NCBI RefSeq assembly: GCF_000698575.1
Contig: NZ_JFHD01000033.1
Location: 1 to 64,000 of the forward strand
Direction of reading: 5' to 3'
Source of the DNA: Caballeronia zhejiangensis
GTDB taxonomy: Bacteria; Pseudomonadota; Gammaproteobacteria; Burkholderiales; Burkholderiaceae
DNA: 64,000 nt
Shown here: positions 38,205-49,350 of the stretch, in pieces
How the letters are laid out: each line of letters starts with the position of its first letter
Numbering within the stretch: the first letter of the stretch is position 1
Notes under the pieces: generated by a model
What the model was told of the DNA's origin: nothing
Database searches by the model: none
The model's input: the letters and a program-made list of their open reading frames with translations, nothing else
Position numbers and translations under genes: made by a program

Positions 38205-39407
38205 TCAGGAATCGCGCCAGCTGTCGTCGTTGCTGCCGAGGTCGAGGTTTCCGCCCCCGCCGCCATCGTTCCAGTCGTTGGAGCCGTTGCCGAAATCGAG
38301 GCCGCCGCCGTTGTCGTTGCCGAAGTCGAGACCGCCGTTATCGTTCTGCGGCGGACGATCGACGGGGACTTCGCGCTCGATCACGCGATCGCGCCCATGC
38401 GAGAGCGCCTCGCCCAGCAGCACGCCGGTAAGCAATCCGCCCATGCCGCCGCCGAACCCACCGCCGCCTTGCTGGATGATGACGGGCGGCTGCTGCCCTT
38501 GCTGCGGCGGATACGGCCCTTGCTGCGGATACTGCGGCTGGCCGCGTCCGAAACGCTCGGCTTCCTGCGCATATGGCGAGCCGTTCGGTGCGCCGGCTTG
38601 CGCATAGTTGTTCGCGTTCGGATCGGGCCGGCCTTCGGCGCGCGCCTTCAGGCTTGCAACCTGATTCTCCAGATCTTCGATCGCATACGGCGGTACCGGA
38701 TTCTTCGAGTTCGACAGCGATTCGACCATCTCGCGCAACTGCGTTTCCGCGCCTTCGACGTCCTTCAGCAGCGCTTCATGGCCCGGCGCGGTGGAGAGCC
38801 GCACGTCTAGTTTGAGCGTGCGCACTTCGTTGAGCAGTTCGGTTGCGCGCTTGATCTGCGAACGGCGATCGTTCTCGGCCTGACCGTCGTCGCGTGAGCG
38901 CGCACGGCGCAAGCCCCAGCGCAGCACGAGCGCGATCGCCGCGATCAGGATCGCCAAACCGATCCACGCGCCCATGCCGATGCCGTGCGTCTGCGGCGCG
39001 GGCGCGGCTTGTTGCTGATTGAAGGGATTCTGTGCGCTCGACGTAGTCGCGCCGTTGTCCGATCGCGGCGAGATGCTCGCGCGCGTCGCGTCGGCCTGAA
39101 TGCGGGCCTGCGTGGCCGCGAAGCGCGACGGATCGGTGAAGCTCAATGCGGGATCGAGCGATTTCGCTTGTTGCAGATGCGAAAGGGCGTCGCTGTAACG
39201 GCCTTCGCGGTCGAGAACCTGCGCGTAGAGATAATGCGCGTGCGCGTTCTTCGGATGCGCCTCAAGCACTTCGCTCAGTTGCGAGTCGGCCTTTTGCCAG
39301 TTGCCCTGCGTCATCGACTGCTCGACCTGCTGCGCGGTCGGCAACGCGAACGCGAGCGGGGATGCGAGCGACAGCGACAACGCCAGAGCCGTCAAGAACT
39401 TTTTCAT
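38205..39407 (-). CDS. TPR-containing membrane protein with glycine-rich tail
   Basis: A 400-residue protein. Residues 1-21 are a signal peptide (MKKFLTALALSLSLASPLAFA). TPR-like helices follow (NWQKADSQLSEVLEAHPKN, AHYLYAQVLDREGRYSDAL). There is one transmembrane helix (MGAWIGLAILIAAIALVLRW), then a helical segment of about 70 residues, and a Gln/Pro/Gly-rich tail ending in GLDFGN-type repeats with Asp and Trp. Paired with the PspA-like gene 124 bp upstream, which suggests an envelope-stress partnership; the function is unknown. ATG at 39407 is chosen because it begins the signal peptide. Confidence 0.85.
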   Translation of the reverse strand: MKKFLTALALSLSLASPLAFALPTAQQVEQSMTQGNWQKADSQLSEVLEAHPKNAHAHYLYAQVLDREGRYSDALSHLQQAKSLDPALSFTDPSRFAATQARIQADATRASISPRSDNGATTSSAQNPFNQQQAAPAPQTHGIGMGAWIGLAILIAAIALVLRWGLRRARSRDDGQAENDRRSQIKRATELLNEVRTLKLDVRLSTAPGHEALLKDVEGAETQLREMVESLSNSKNPVPPYAIEDLENQVASLKARAEGRPDPNANNYAQAGAPNGSPYAQEAERFGRGQPQYPQQGPYPPQQGQQPPVIIQQGGGGFGGGMGGLLTGVLLGEALSHGRDRVIEREVPVDRPPQNDNGGLDFGNDNGGGLDFGNGSNDWNDGGGGGNLDLGSNDDSWRDS

Positions 39408-39531
39408 GATGCGGGCCGGACGCGATGAACGTCCGTCTCCTGTCGATGCAATCGTGTACTGCTCAAGGTAACGCATATTCGTGCGACGCGTGGCTTGCCC
39501 GGCGGCTCGCCACGCATGCACTCGCCAGCAC

Positions 39532-40212
39532 TTATTGCGCCGGCGGATTCAACTGCTTCTTCAGCGCTTCGAGACGGTCTTCGACGGAAGGCCCGCGATT
39601 GAGCGCGGCGAGCTTGTCATCGAGCGCCTTGCCGGACTTCTGGTCCGCCGAATTCAGGCGCGCATCCGAGCGGGCGTTGGCGAGCTGAACCTTGTCTTCG
39701 AGCTTCTGAAAGTCCTCCGAAAGATTCTTTCCGCCAATGCCGCCCAGCGCCGTCGCCGCGGTGTCCTTCGCCTGCGCGATCTGCTGCTTCGCCTGAAGGA
39801 TGTTCGAGCGCGCGTTCAGATCGTTGCGGCGCTGACGCATGTCCGTGATCTGCTGCTTCAGATGATCGACCGAAGGCACCAGCGTCTGCAGTTCCGCGGC
39901 GAGCGCGTCGCGTTCGGTTTCGGCGTTCGCCTGCGCCGCGAGGGCTTCGCGCGCGAGGCTTTCATCGCCGGACTGCAGCGCGCGCTTCGCGCCGTCTTCG
40001 TACTTCTTCGCCTTGTCGGCGGCGGCGTCGCGCTTGCTTTGCTGCGTCGCGACCTGCGCTTCGATCTCGATGAGCGAGTTTTCCGCCTTCGCGATGCTGT
40101 CGTCGAGTTCGCGCACGATCTGGCGAGCGTCGCGCGAAGGGTCCTGCATGGTGTCGGCGGCGTCGTTCAAGAGGCCTTTGACCGTGCGCGTGATGGAATC
40201 GAAAAGCGACAT
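39532..40212 (-). CDS. PspA/IM30 family protein
   Basis: A 226-residue, almost wholly alpha-helical coiled-coil protein. It starts MSLFDSITRTVKGLLNDAAD and has DPSRDARQIVRELDDSIAKAE, matching PspA/IM30 membrane-remodelling proteins though shorter at the C-terminus. GGAG lies 8 bases before ATG at 40212. It should act at the cytoplasmic face of the inner membrane in envelope stress. Followed by the TPR membrane protein gene on the same strand. Confidence 0.85.
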   Translation of the reverse strand: MSLFDSITRTVKGLLNDAADTMQDPSRDARQIVRELDDSIAKAENSLIEIEAQVATQQSKRDAAADKAKKYEDGAKRALQSGDESLAREALAAQANAETERDALAAELQTLVPSVDHLKQQITDMRQRRNDLNARSNILQAKQQIAQAKDTAATALGGIGGKNLSEDFQKLEDKVQLANARSDARLNSADQKSGKALDDKLAALNRGPSVEDRLEALKKQLNPPAQ

Positions 40213-40431
40213 GTATTTCTCCTGGAGGAAGACGGCGGCGTTCACTCGATCCACGCGCCGCGCGGCTCGAATGTGAGGCGCAATGCGCGGGATTGCAAGC
40301 GCACGCGAGCTTCGCGTGCACGCCGGGTTTACCCGCTCATTAGATCATGCCGCGGCTTAACCGGGACTTAACGGAAGGTTAAGGAGTGTAACGGCGCGCC
40401 TTGCCGGAAAAGGCAGGCAGGGCGCCGGTGG

Positions 40432-40839
40432 CTAGCGCTCGGTGTGCGTGTCGTCGGTCAGCGAGGCGTCGTCGCCCTCATCGGCGTCATGCTCGAGTGC
40501 GTCTTCGGATGCGGGGGGCTCGGGATGCGCCTGCGCAAGCGTGCGCGCCTGCGCTGCGCGTTTGGTCGCGCTTGCGGCGGCATCGCGGGCTTCGCGTGCG
40601 GCGGCTTTCGCAGCGACGCTCTTCAGCGCGGCGTTGAGCGCATCGGGCGCTTTGGGCGCGCGCAGCCGATCGACGATGCCCGCGACCTTGATCTGCTCGC
40701 TCGTCGCGTTGAAGTTCAGCACGGCGCGCCGCATGAGCTCGCTCACGCTGATGCCGAGGGAGTCCGCTGTATTGCTGATGGCCAGCTTCTGCGCGGGAGT
40801 CACGAAAACAACGATGCGTTCGCTGGGTTTGGTCGTCAT
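40432..40839 (-). CDS. Hypothetical protein with ribbon-helix-helix-like N-terminus
   Basis: A 135-residue protein. Residues 6-45 (SERIVVFVTPAQKLAISN, then ISVSELMRRAVLNF) read like a MetJ/Arc-type ribbon-helix-helix, a strand followed by two helices. The C-terminal half is Ala-rich helix and an acidic tail. It may be a small DNA-binding protein; targets are unknown. No toxin gene is adjacent. Confidence 0.7.
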   Translation of the reverse strand: MTTKPSERIVVFVTPAQKLAISNTADSLGISVSELMRRAVLNFNATSEQIKVAGIVDRLRAPKAPDALNAALKSVAAKAAAREARDAAASATKRAAQARTLAQAHPEPPASEDALEHDADEGDDASLTDDTHTER

Positions 40840-41178
40840 GGGCGGCTCACAAACAATAAGGCGATCGTAACCGGACTAAGGGGACGACCGCGGCTTCGGT
40901 TCATCAAACTGCACGACATCGTTATTGCAGGCTCGCGAGAGCCGTTTCGGGAACCCGCGATCCATTCATCCATCATATCGGTTTGCGCGCGGCCGTGCGT
41001 GTGAATGGCCTCGCATCACACGCGATGAGCGTTGCGCAAAAACGGCGCGCGATCAACGACTTGTGCATTTTCTCATACGGTTGTCCACAAGGCTCTCAAC
41101 ACTTTCTGTGGGTAACACAACATTGGCGCGCATCTGGCGGGCTCGCGGCAATTTACTTACAAAAAAATCCTGCGCATT

Positions 41179-41208
41179 TTGTGGTGGCCCGCGCGAATTC
41201 TTTAAAAT
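41179..41208 (+). promoter_or_regulatory. Candidate sigma70 promoter for mrcA
   Basis: TTGTGG (41179-41184), an 18-bp spacer and TAAAAT (41203-41208), about 130 bp before the PBP1A start. The 40840-41334 gap otherwise holds no supported gene; two inward-facing TTGTCCACA / TGTGGGTAA elements lie at 41082-41120. Confidence 0.5.
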
Positions 41209-41334
41209 GCGCTGTTACCTCCGGCCGGATCCGGCCTGCACATTCGCTCGTCCCGTCTTGGCAGTCGCGTCGTTTTTCGGCGCATCGCAGCGCGGCAGCG
41301 GGCGCGCTTCATGGCGCGCCGAACGAACCCAGTC

Positions 41335-43884
41335 ATGCCTATCATCAAACGACCCGACTCATCGAATTCCTCGCGCTACGATCGCGAACCCCGCTGGAAC
41401 GACTCTCGCAACGACTCACGCAATGACTCGGGCGGCCGCGACGGCGGCGGGCGCAACGGCGGTGGCGGCCGCAATGACCGCAACGATCGCAATGACCGCG
41501 GCGGCCGGGGCCGCTCTCCGCTCGCACGCATCGCGCTCTGGTTCGCGGGACTCGCGGCCATCGGCGTGGTGATCGGCGCGCTCATCGTCGGTTATGCGCT
41601 CGTCGTCATGGGGCCGAATCTGCCGTCGCTCAATGCGCTCATCGACTATCGTCCGAAGGTGCCGCTGCGCGTCTATACGGCCGATCACGTGCTGATCGGC
41701 GAGTTCGGCGAGGAGCGCCGCAGCCTCGTGCGCTTTCAGGACATTCCCGATCAGATGAAGAAGGCGGTGCTCGCAATCGAGGATTACCGCTTCTACGATC
41801 ACGGCGGCGTCGACTTCGTCGGCATCCTGCGCGCGGGCGTGACCGATCTGATGCACGGCGGCGCATCGCAAGGCGCGAGCACGATCACGATGCAGGTCGC
41901 GCGCAACTTCTTCCTGTCGAGCGAGAAAACCTATACGCGCAAGATCTACGAGATGCTGCTCGCGTACAAGATCGAGAGCGCGCTCACGAAGGATCAGATT
42001 CTCGAGCTGTACATGAACCAGATCTATCTGGGCGAGCGCGCGTACGGTTTTTCGGCTGCTGCGCGCGTGTATTTCGGCAAGGACCTGAAGGACATCACGC
42101 TTGCCGAAGCGGCGATGCTCGCGGGCCTGCCGAAAGCGCCGTCGGCGTATAACCCGGTCGTCAATCCGAAGCGCGCGAAGGTGCGTCAGCAGTACATCCT
42201 GAAGCGCATGCTCGATCTGAACTTCATCACGCGCGAACAGTTCGCTCAGGCGAGCGCCGAGGAAATTCACACGAAGTCCTCGGGCACCGAATACGGCGTG
42301 CATGCGGAATACGTCGCGGAAATGGTCCGGCAGATGATGTACGCCCAATACAAGGAAGAGACCTACACGCGCGGCCTCACGGTGACGACGACCATCGATT
42401 CCGCCGATCAGGACGCCGCGTATAAAGCCGTGCGCAAGGGCGTGATGGACTATGAGCGCCGGCATGGCTATCGCGGGCCGGAGGGCAATGTCAATCTGCC
42501 GTCGAACGCGGATGACCGCGCCGAGGCGATCGAAGACGCGCTCGTCGATCATCCGGACAACGGCGAGCTCGTCGCGGCGGTGGTCACGGCCGCGAGCCCG
42601 AAGCAGGTGAGCGCACAGTTCGTCGGCGGCGATACTGCGACGATCGCGGGCGACGGCCTGCGCTTCGTGGCGGCGGCGCTGCGCAACAACGCATCGAAGG
42701 CGCTCGCGATCAAGCCGGGCTCGATCGTGCGTCTCACGAAGGACGGCAAGGGCAACTGGCAGATCACGCAGTTGCCGCAGGTCGAAGGCGCACTGGTTTC
42801 GATGACGCCGCAGGACGGCGCGATCCGCGCGCTCGTCGGCGGCTTCGACTTCAACAAGAACAAGTTCAATCACGTTACGCAGGCATGGCGTCAGCCGGGT
42901 TCAAGCTTCAAGCCGTTCATCTATTCGGCGGCGCTCGACAAGGGTCTCGGACCGGCGACCATCATCAACGACGCGCCGCTGTATTTTCCCGCGGCGGGCG
43001 GCGGCGATGCGTGGGAGCCGAAGGACGATGACCAGCCCGACGGCCCGATGTCGATGCGCGTCGGCCTGCAGAAGTCGAAGAACCTCGTGTCGATCCGCAT
43101 CCTCTCGTATATCGGCACGGGCTACGCGCAGGACTTCGTCACGCAGAAGTTCGGCTTCGACAAGGACAAGACGCCGCCTTATCTGCCGCTCGCGCTCGGC
43201 GCGGGTCTCGTCACGCCGTTGCAGTTGAGCGGTGCGTACTCGGTGTTCGCGAACGGCGGCTATCGCATTAATCCGTATCTGATCGCCGAGGTCTCCGATG
43301 CGCGCGGCACCGTGATCTCGCGCGCCAATCCGCTGATCGCGGGGAGCAACGCGCCGCAGACGCTCGAGCCGCGCAACGCGTACATCATGAACAGCCTGCT
43401 GCATACCGTCGCGACGCAGGGCACGGGCTCGGGCACCAACGTGTTGAAGCGCAACGATCTGCAAGGCAAGACCGGCACGACCAACGACGCAAAGGATGGC
43501 TGGTTCGCGGGCTATCAGAAGCAGCTCGTCGCGGTCGCGTGGATGGGCTACGACCAGCCGAAGACGCTCGGCAGCCGCGAGTTCGGCGCGCAGCTCGCAT
43601 TGCCGATCTGGGTCGAGTACATGGGACGCGCGCTGCGTGGCATTCCGCAGGAGCAGATGGAGCGGCCGGACGGCATCACCACGGTCGATGGCGAACTCTT
43701 TTACGCCGACCGGACGCCGGGCGCGGGATTCGTCGCGAGCATCGGGCTGGATAACGCCAATCCGATGGCGGGCGATGCCACCACGATGGGCGGCGTGGGT
43801 CCGGCGGGCATGCAGGCGCCGCCCGCGCCGCAGGTTACGACCGACGAGCGCAAGCAGATCATGGATCTGTTCAGCAAGCACTAG
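41335..43884 (+). CDS. mrcA: Penicillin-binding protein 1A
   Basis: A bifunctional peptidoglycan synthase of about 849 residues. An unusual N-terminal cytoplasmic tail of about 60 residues is rich in Asn/Asp/Arg/Gly (NDRNDRNDRGGRGRS). One membrane helix follows (IALWFAGLAAIGVVIGALIV). The GT51 domain has AIEDYRFYDHGGVDFVG with the catalytic Glu and GGASQGASTITMQVARN. The transpeptidase domain has PGSSFKPF (SxxK), SKNLVS (SxN-like) and GKTGTTNDAKDGWFAG (KTG). ATG at 41311 (MARRTNPV...) is the alternative start; neither has a clear Shine-Dalgarno. Confidence 0.94.
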   Translation: MPIIKRPDSSNSSRYDREPRWNDSRNDSRNDSGGRDGGGRNGGGGRNDRNDRNDRGGRGRSPLARIALWFAGLAAIGVVIGALIVGYALVVMGPNLPSLNALIDYRPKVPLRVYTADHVLIGEFGEERRSLVRFQDIPDQMKKAVLAIEDYRFYDHGGVDFVGILRAGVTDLMHGGASQGASTITMQVARNFFLSSEKTYTRKIYEMLLAYKIESALTKDQILELYMNQIYLGERAYGFSAAARVYFGKDLKDITLAEAAMLAGLPKAPSAYNPVVNPKRAKVRQQYILKRMLDLNFITREQFAQASAEEIHTKSSGTEYGVHAEYVAEMVRQMMYAQYKEETYTRGLTVTTTIDSADQDAAYKAVRKGVMDYERRHGYRGPEGNVNLPSNADDRAEAIEDALVDHPDNGELVAAVVTAASPKQVSAQFVGGDTATIAGDGLRFVAAALRNNASKALAIKPGSIVRLTKDGKGNWQITQLPQVEGALVSMTPQDGAIRALVGGFDFNKNKFNHVTQAWRQPGSSFKPFIYSAALDKGLGPATIINDAPLYFPAAGGGDAWEPKDDDQPDGPMSMRVGLQKSKNLVSIRILSYIGTGYAQDFVTQKFGFDKDKTPPYLPLALGAGLVTPLQLSGAYSVFANGGYRINPYLIAEVSDARGTVISRANPLIAGSNAPQTLEPRNAYIMNSLLHTVATQGTGSGTNVLKRNDLQGKTGTTNDAKDGWFAGYQKQLVAVAWMGYDQPKTLGSREFGAQLALPIWVEYMGRALRGIPQEQMERPDGITTVDGELFYADRTPGAGFVASIGLDNANPMAGDATTMGGVGPAGMQAPPAPQVTTDERKQIMDLFSKH

Positions 43885-43895
43885 CGATAAAAAAA

Positions 43896-43926
43896 CGCGC
43901 CGGACTTCACAATCCGGCGCGCTTTT
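43896..43926. terminator. Terminator between mrcA and the copper genes
   Basis: CGCGCCGGA / TCCGGCGCG stem, 8-base loop, then TTTTCTTT; A-run on the left makes it bidirectional. Confidence 0.88.
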
Positions 43927-43944
43927 CTTTGGGGGGCGCGAAAC

Positions 43945-44376
43945 TCAGTGGCCGACCGTCGCTGCCGACTTCACGTCACAGTTCACCTTGAGCGTCGACT
44001 TGTCCGCGAACGATAGCGTGAGCGGAATCGTCGAGCCGACCTTGAGCGGCTTGCCGGGCTCTTCGAGCATCAGGTGATAGCCCTTCGGCGCGAAGTTCAA
44101 GGTGCCGTGCGCGGGGACATCGACGGAATCGACGGCCGACATCGTCGCCGTGCCGTTCTTGCTTTCCGACTTGTGCATCATCGTCATGCCGAACGCGGGC
44201 GTTTCCGCGGCCGTGAGGGTCGCGGGTTTGTCGCCGTTGTTGGCGACGGTGAAGTAGCCCGATGACGGCAGGTTCGGCGGCATCGCACGAACCCAGCAAT
44301 CGCGGGCCTCGAGCGTCGCGGCCTGAGCGAACGATGCGCAGACGAGCGCGCTCGCGAGTACAGCGATTTTTTTCAT
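43945..44376 (-). CDS. PCu(A)C family periplasmic copper chaperone
   Basis: A 143-residue protein. Signal peptide at residues 1-19 (MKKIAVLASALVCASFAQA), then the PCu(A)C domain with the Cu(I) ligands in AFGMTMMHKSE, TMSAV and GYHLML. It delivers copper to cytochrome oxidase or buffers periplasmic copper. It lies 7 bp after a CopC-like gene on the same strand, giving the order DUF2946-like, copC, pcuC. Confidence 0.93.
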   Translation of the reverse strand: MKKIAVLASALVCASFAQAATLEARDCWVRAMPPNLPSSGYFTVANNGDKPATLTAAETPAFGMTMMHKSESKNGTATMSAVDSVDVPAHGTLNFAPKGYHLMLEEPGKPLKVGSTIPLTLSFADKSTLKVNCDVKSAATVGH

Positions 44377-44383
44377 TGTGTCC

Positions 44384-44746
44384 TCACTTGACGGTGAAGT
44401 TGTAGTGGCCTTGCGTGCGATGCCCGTCGGCCGCGAACGCGCTCCATTGGACCTTGTAGACGCCCGGCGCGAGATCGGGGAGCGCGACGCTCATGTGCTT
44501 TTTGTCGCGTGCATCGACTGTGGATTTCTCGGTGTTGACTTGCGTGCCCTGCGCATTGGTGACGATGAGCTTGCTGAAGGTCGGTTCGAGCGCTTCGCCG
44601 AAGTCGATCGCAACTTCGTGCGGGGCGCTGACGGTCGCGCCGGGGCCGGGTTGTTGCAGCTTCGGCAATGCATGCGCGAATGCGAGTTGCGCGGAGCCGA
44701 TGAACGCGAGCGCGAGTGCGCTGCGCATCAACGATGATGAAAGCAT
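44384..44746 (-). CDS. copC: CopC domain copper resistance protein
   Basis: A 120-residue periplasmic protein. Signal peptide through FAHA at about residue 23; the mature N-terminus HALPKLQQPGPGA has the first copper-ligand His. The beta-sandwich ends in WSAFAADGHRTQGHYNFTVK, with the other conserved Asp-His ligands. ATG at 44746 is chosen; the frame runs open to 44980, but that region has no protein character and overlaps the upstream gene. CopD is not encoded next to it. Confidence 0.92.
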   Translation of the reverse strand: MLSSSLMRSALALAFIGSAQLAFAHALPKLQQPGPGATVSAPHEVAIDFGEALEPTFSKLIVTNAQGTQVNTEKSTVDARDKKHMSVALPDLAPGVYKVQWSAFAADGHRTQGHYNFTVK

Positions 44747-44817
44747 GATGTGTCCTTGCGTGCCCGAAACCGATGGGGGTTCAGGCGATGAACGAAGTCT
44801 GTGTTTGCCGATGCGAA

Positions 44818-45198
44818 TCAGGCGAAGGCGGGCGGGGCGCGCGGTTGTGCGGCGGTGAGCGATGCTCGGCGAGGCGCGTCGGTGCGATGATTTGCGACGA
44901 AGGTTTCGCGCGGCGGGAGAAGGGCGGCCGCGCGATGCGGCGATACGGTCGGCGTGGGCGCGTGCGCGATGAGATCGCAATAAGCGCAGGCCTGCAGATG
45001 ATCGACGGTGTCATGCTTTTGCGGATGCGTGTCGCGCGATGACTGGGCATCGGTTGCGCACACGGACGCGAGCAACGATTCGATGCGCGCATGTTCGAGC
45101 GTTTGCGATGCGACGGGCGCGAGCGAGAGCAGCAGGATCGCGCATATCGCAGCGAACCCGCCGATCTTCCCGATGATGCCCCGACGCAAGTGATGCAT
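44818..45198 (-). CDS. DUF2946-like small protein of the copper locus
   Basis: A 126-residue protein with one N-terminal hydrophobic segment (GGFAAICAILLLSLAPVAS) and a metal-site-like cluster, DHLQACAYCDLIAH, that resembles the CxxC and His pattern of DUF2946 proteins found beside copper genes. The C-terminus is Ala/Arg/Pro-rich. First gene of the small operon with copC and pcuC. Family assignment is from the motif and context. Confidence 0.7.
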   Translation of the reverse strand: MHHLRRGIIGKIGGFAAICAILLLSLAPVASQTLEHARIESLLASVCATDAQSSRDTHPQKHDTVDHLQACAYCDLIAHAPTPTVSPHRAAALLPPRETFVANHRTDAPRRASLTAAQPRAPPAFA

Positions 45199-45301
45199 GC
45201 CGATACATGGACGATGATGAACGAGCGATTATGCCATGCGCGTTTGTAGGCGCTTCGCGAGGGATGGGACGCATCGATTGATTGTTTTAGAAAATAGGGT
45301 G

Positions 45302-45330
45302 TTGCGGCAAAGTAAGCGATGACTTATAAT
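45302..45330 (+). promoter_or_regulatory. Promoter of tRNA-fMet
   Basis: TTGCGG (45302-45307), 17-bp spacer, perfect TATAAT (45325-45330), 15 bp upstream of the tRNA. Confidence 0.8.
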
Positions 45331-45345
45331 CTTTTCTTCGACGGA

Positions 45346-46999
<1,654 letters not shown>

Positions 47000-47218
47000 G
47001 CCTTGCCTCGTGTTTCGCGTTGGTTAGGAGGAAGCTCGCCATTTCGGAGATCGCGCATCACCTGACGCACAATCATCTCTATGAGCGCTTGCCATGCTTC
47101 GGGATGCTTATCGCGTAACAACTGTACCTCCGCCGTGCGCGGTTGGTTGCAGGCTGACGACCGTTCTTGACAGACCGGTGGCGATCTTCGAAATGATCGT
47201 TGCAATGTGTTCGTGTCG

Positions 47219-48487
47219 CTATTGCGTGAACCCTTCGCGCAGGGCCTGTGCGATGCCGAGCAACTCGCCACGATGCTCCGTTTGCGACACGGCGCCGATG
47301 TTCGCGGCGGCTTCGTCCAATGCTTCAAGCGAGGCAGCGCGTTCGAGTTGCTCGCGTACTTCGGCATAACTGAGGTTCGTGCTCGCTGGCTCGCCGTGCC
47401 CGTCCGGCGTCGTCGACGCTGTGGTGCGCAACGCGGTCATCTTCTGGCCATACGCGTCGCGCGCGATCTTCTTGGCGCCTTCGCTGCGCATCTGCGAAGC
47501 GAGTGCGCCGGCATCGGCGAGTTCGTCACTGTTGCTTGCAGTGTCGATGCGCTCCAGTACTTCTTCCAGCGTCGGTTCACGTTCGACCGTAGACGTGTCT
47601 TTCTTGACGCGACGCGGTTTTCCTTCGGTATTGTTCGCCGAGGACTTGCGTATGACTCGTTCGATGGTGTGCGATGCAATCTTCACTTCAGGCGTCGGTG
47701 ATGGATCGTTCGTTAGGGCAGCGGGATTTAAAACCGCAGGCGTCGCTTTACCTTCATGGATGGCGCGGTTGATAGCCTGTATCGGATCGTCGGGTGCAGC
47801 ATCGAACAACAGCGCCTCGCGTGCGTCGTCACGCGCAAGGGCAGCGCGCGCAGCGGTAGTCATGGGCAGGCGCTTGCACAGGCGCTTTAGGGGTCGCACT
47901 TTGGCCATTTCATCGGGCCACTTCGACCAGGGCGTATCGTCTGCCTTAGCTTTGCTGAGCTCGCGAAAGCGTTCCATCTCCGTCCAGCTCATCGGCTCGA
48001 AATAGAAGCCGCCGTTGACCAACCGGGCGAACGCGTAGGCGAGCACCGGCGAGGCGTCCATTTGTGCGTAGTCGGGGCGATGCGTGAAGTGTTCGCCTTT
48101 TTCATCGACCCAGTGATCGAAGGCGTCCGCCTCACGCACGATATAAGAGGCGATGTCGACGAGCTGCTCGGACTGACGCACGAGCTTCACCAGACCCCAC
48201 ACCATAGGTTGCCATTGCGCGACGAAACGATTGCTGTTGCGATGCCGGTAAGGCACGATCGCACCTTCACGGCCGTCCGGTAGTAGTCCATCCTGCGCCG
48301 CGTCGAGACACGCACGCATGAGTGAGCCACGGTCGGCATCGTAAAGCAGTGGCTCGGCTTCGACGGCGCGAATGACGATCCGGGCGAAGCCTGCAACATC
48401 GACGTGCTTCGGCAACGCGAGCTCCAGCTTGCGGCGATTCTCTTTTTGATCGAGCTCGTCGGCGAAGGCTCTCAGATTGGCGTGCAT
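47219..48487 (-). CDS. recT: RecT-like single-strand annealing protein
   Basis: A 422-residue phage recombination protein. The RecT core is in the first ~230 residues: RAVEAEPLLYDADRGSLM, CLDAAQDGLLPDGREGAI, QWQPMVWGLVKLVRQSEQL and TPWSKWPDEMAKVRPLKRL. The C-terminal 190 residues are a charged, low-complexity extension with helical segments, longer than in Rac RecT. ATG at 48487 follows GGAGG by 10 bases. It works with the exonuclease gene just upstream. Confidence 0.88.
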   Translation of the reverse strand: MHANLRAFADELDQKENRRKLELALPKHVDVAGFARIVIRAVEAEPLLYDADRGSLMRACLDAAQDGLLPDGREGAIVPYRHRNSNRFVAQWQPMVWGLVKLVRQSEQLVDIASYIVREADAFDHWVDEKGEHFTHRPDYAQMDASPVLAYAFARLVNGGFYFEPMSWTEMERFRELSKAKADDTPWSKWPDEMAKVRPLKRLCKRLPMTTAARAALARDDAREALLFDAAPDDPIQAINRAIHEGKATPAVLNPAALTNDPSPTPEVKIASHTIERVIRKSSANNTEGKPRRVKKDTSTVEREPTLEEVLERIDTASNSDELADAGALASQMRSEGAKKIARDAYGQKMTALRTTASTTPDGHGEPASTNLSYAEVREQLERAASLEALDEAAANIGAVSQTEHRGELLGIAQALREGFTQ

Positions 48488-48501
48488 GCTCACGGCACCT
48501 C

Positions 48502-49350
48502 CTATTCGATGTCGATATTCGGCCGCGCCCGCTTTGGCAGGTAGAGCGGCACGATGTCCTCGGGGTAGCCGGGCCACTGTCCAGTGCGGATGGCCTCGGC
48601 ATAGATCCATGCGGCGTGCTCGGCAAGATCTCGCCCGATCTTGAGCGCATGCTTATCGGCTGAATAGCAGCGCACCCCGAAGGGCGATTCAATCTCGACG
48701 GCGATCCACGCAAAGAAGGGCGAAGACGATTGCTGTACGCGCTCACATCCTGCGCGGTAATGCGCGGCTTGCACATAAAGTTGACCCGTTTCAGCCTTGC
48801 GTGAAAAGGCATTGGGTGTGACGTCGGTGGTCGTCTTTAGATCGACGATGCCGCCGTCGTCGCGCAATCGGTCGATGCGTGCCTTGTTGCGTGTGCCGTA
48901 GTCCTCGTCTCGCCATAACAAGGTCACTTCGGAACGGCCATCGGCATCGAGCAGAGCGCGCGCGCTCGTGTGCGCGAACACTGCGTCGCGCACACGTTGC
49001 GCGCGGTCGAAATCCGCCTGTTTCATCGGGATCCGGCCGCCGAGTTGCGCCTCGAATTCAGCCCATACGGCCTTGTCGGCATTCGAACGGCGCTCGATAT
49101 TCGGTGCGATGGCGACGATCTCGCGCTCGGGTTCGAGCACCAGACCGTGCACCACCGTCCCGAACTGCATTGCGGGAGTTGGTGCGCTCGGATGATCGCG
49201 CCATTCGCGATAATGCGCCGCCGAGCGCAGCAGCTTCACCATGCCGGACGCGCTTAATGCCTCCAGCGCGTAATACCGCTCGCTAGGAAAGTCATCATGG
49301 CGACCGGGAATGAAATCGATGTCGGCGAAATTCACGATTATTAGAAACAC
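48502..49350 (-). CDS. RecE/Exo VIII-like PD-(D/E)XK nuclease
   Basis: A 282-residue nuclease. The PD-(D/E)XK core is visible as RNKARIDRLRDDGGIVDLKT (Asp and DLK catalytic residues), followed by YVQAAHYRAGCERV, the conserved Gln/Tyr helix. The early segment ALSASGMVKLLRSAAHYREW resembles the DUF3799 family that includes the C-terminal domain of RecE. It makes 3' overhangs for RecT annealing. GTG at 49350 is the longest start; a later start is possible because the first ~15 residues are not conserved-looking. Confidence 0.85.
   Translation of the reverse strand: MFLIIVNFADIDFIPGRHDDFPSERYYALEALSASGMVKLLRSAAHYREWRDHPSAPTPAMQFGTVVHGLVLEPEREIVAIAPNIERRSNADKAVWAEFEAQLGGRIPMKQADFDRAQRVRDAVFAHTSARALLDADGRSEVTLLWRDEDYGTRNKARIDRLRDDGGIVDLKTTTDVTPNAFSRKAETGQLYVQAAHYRAGCERVQQSSSPFFAWIAVEIESPFGVRCYSADKHALKIGRDLAEHAAWIYAEAIRTGQWPGYPEDIVPLYLPKRARPNIDIE

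Noticed and set aside
41082..41120. DnaA-box-like TTGTCCACA / TGTGGGTAA pair before mrcA
   Set aside because: Each differs from the consensus, only two sites occur, and there is no dnaA, dnaN, AT-rich unwinding region or partition gene nearby.
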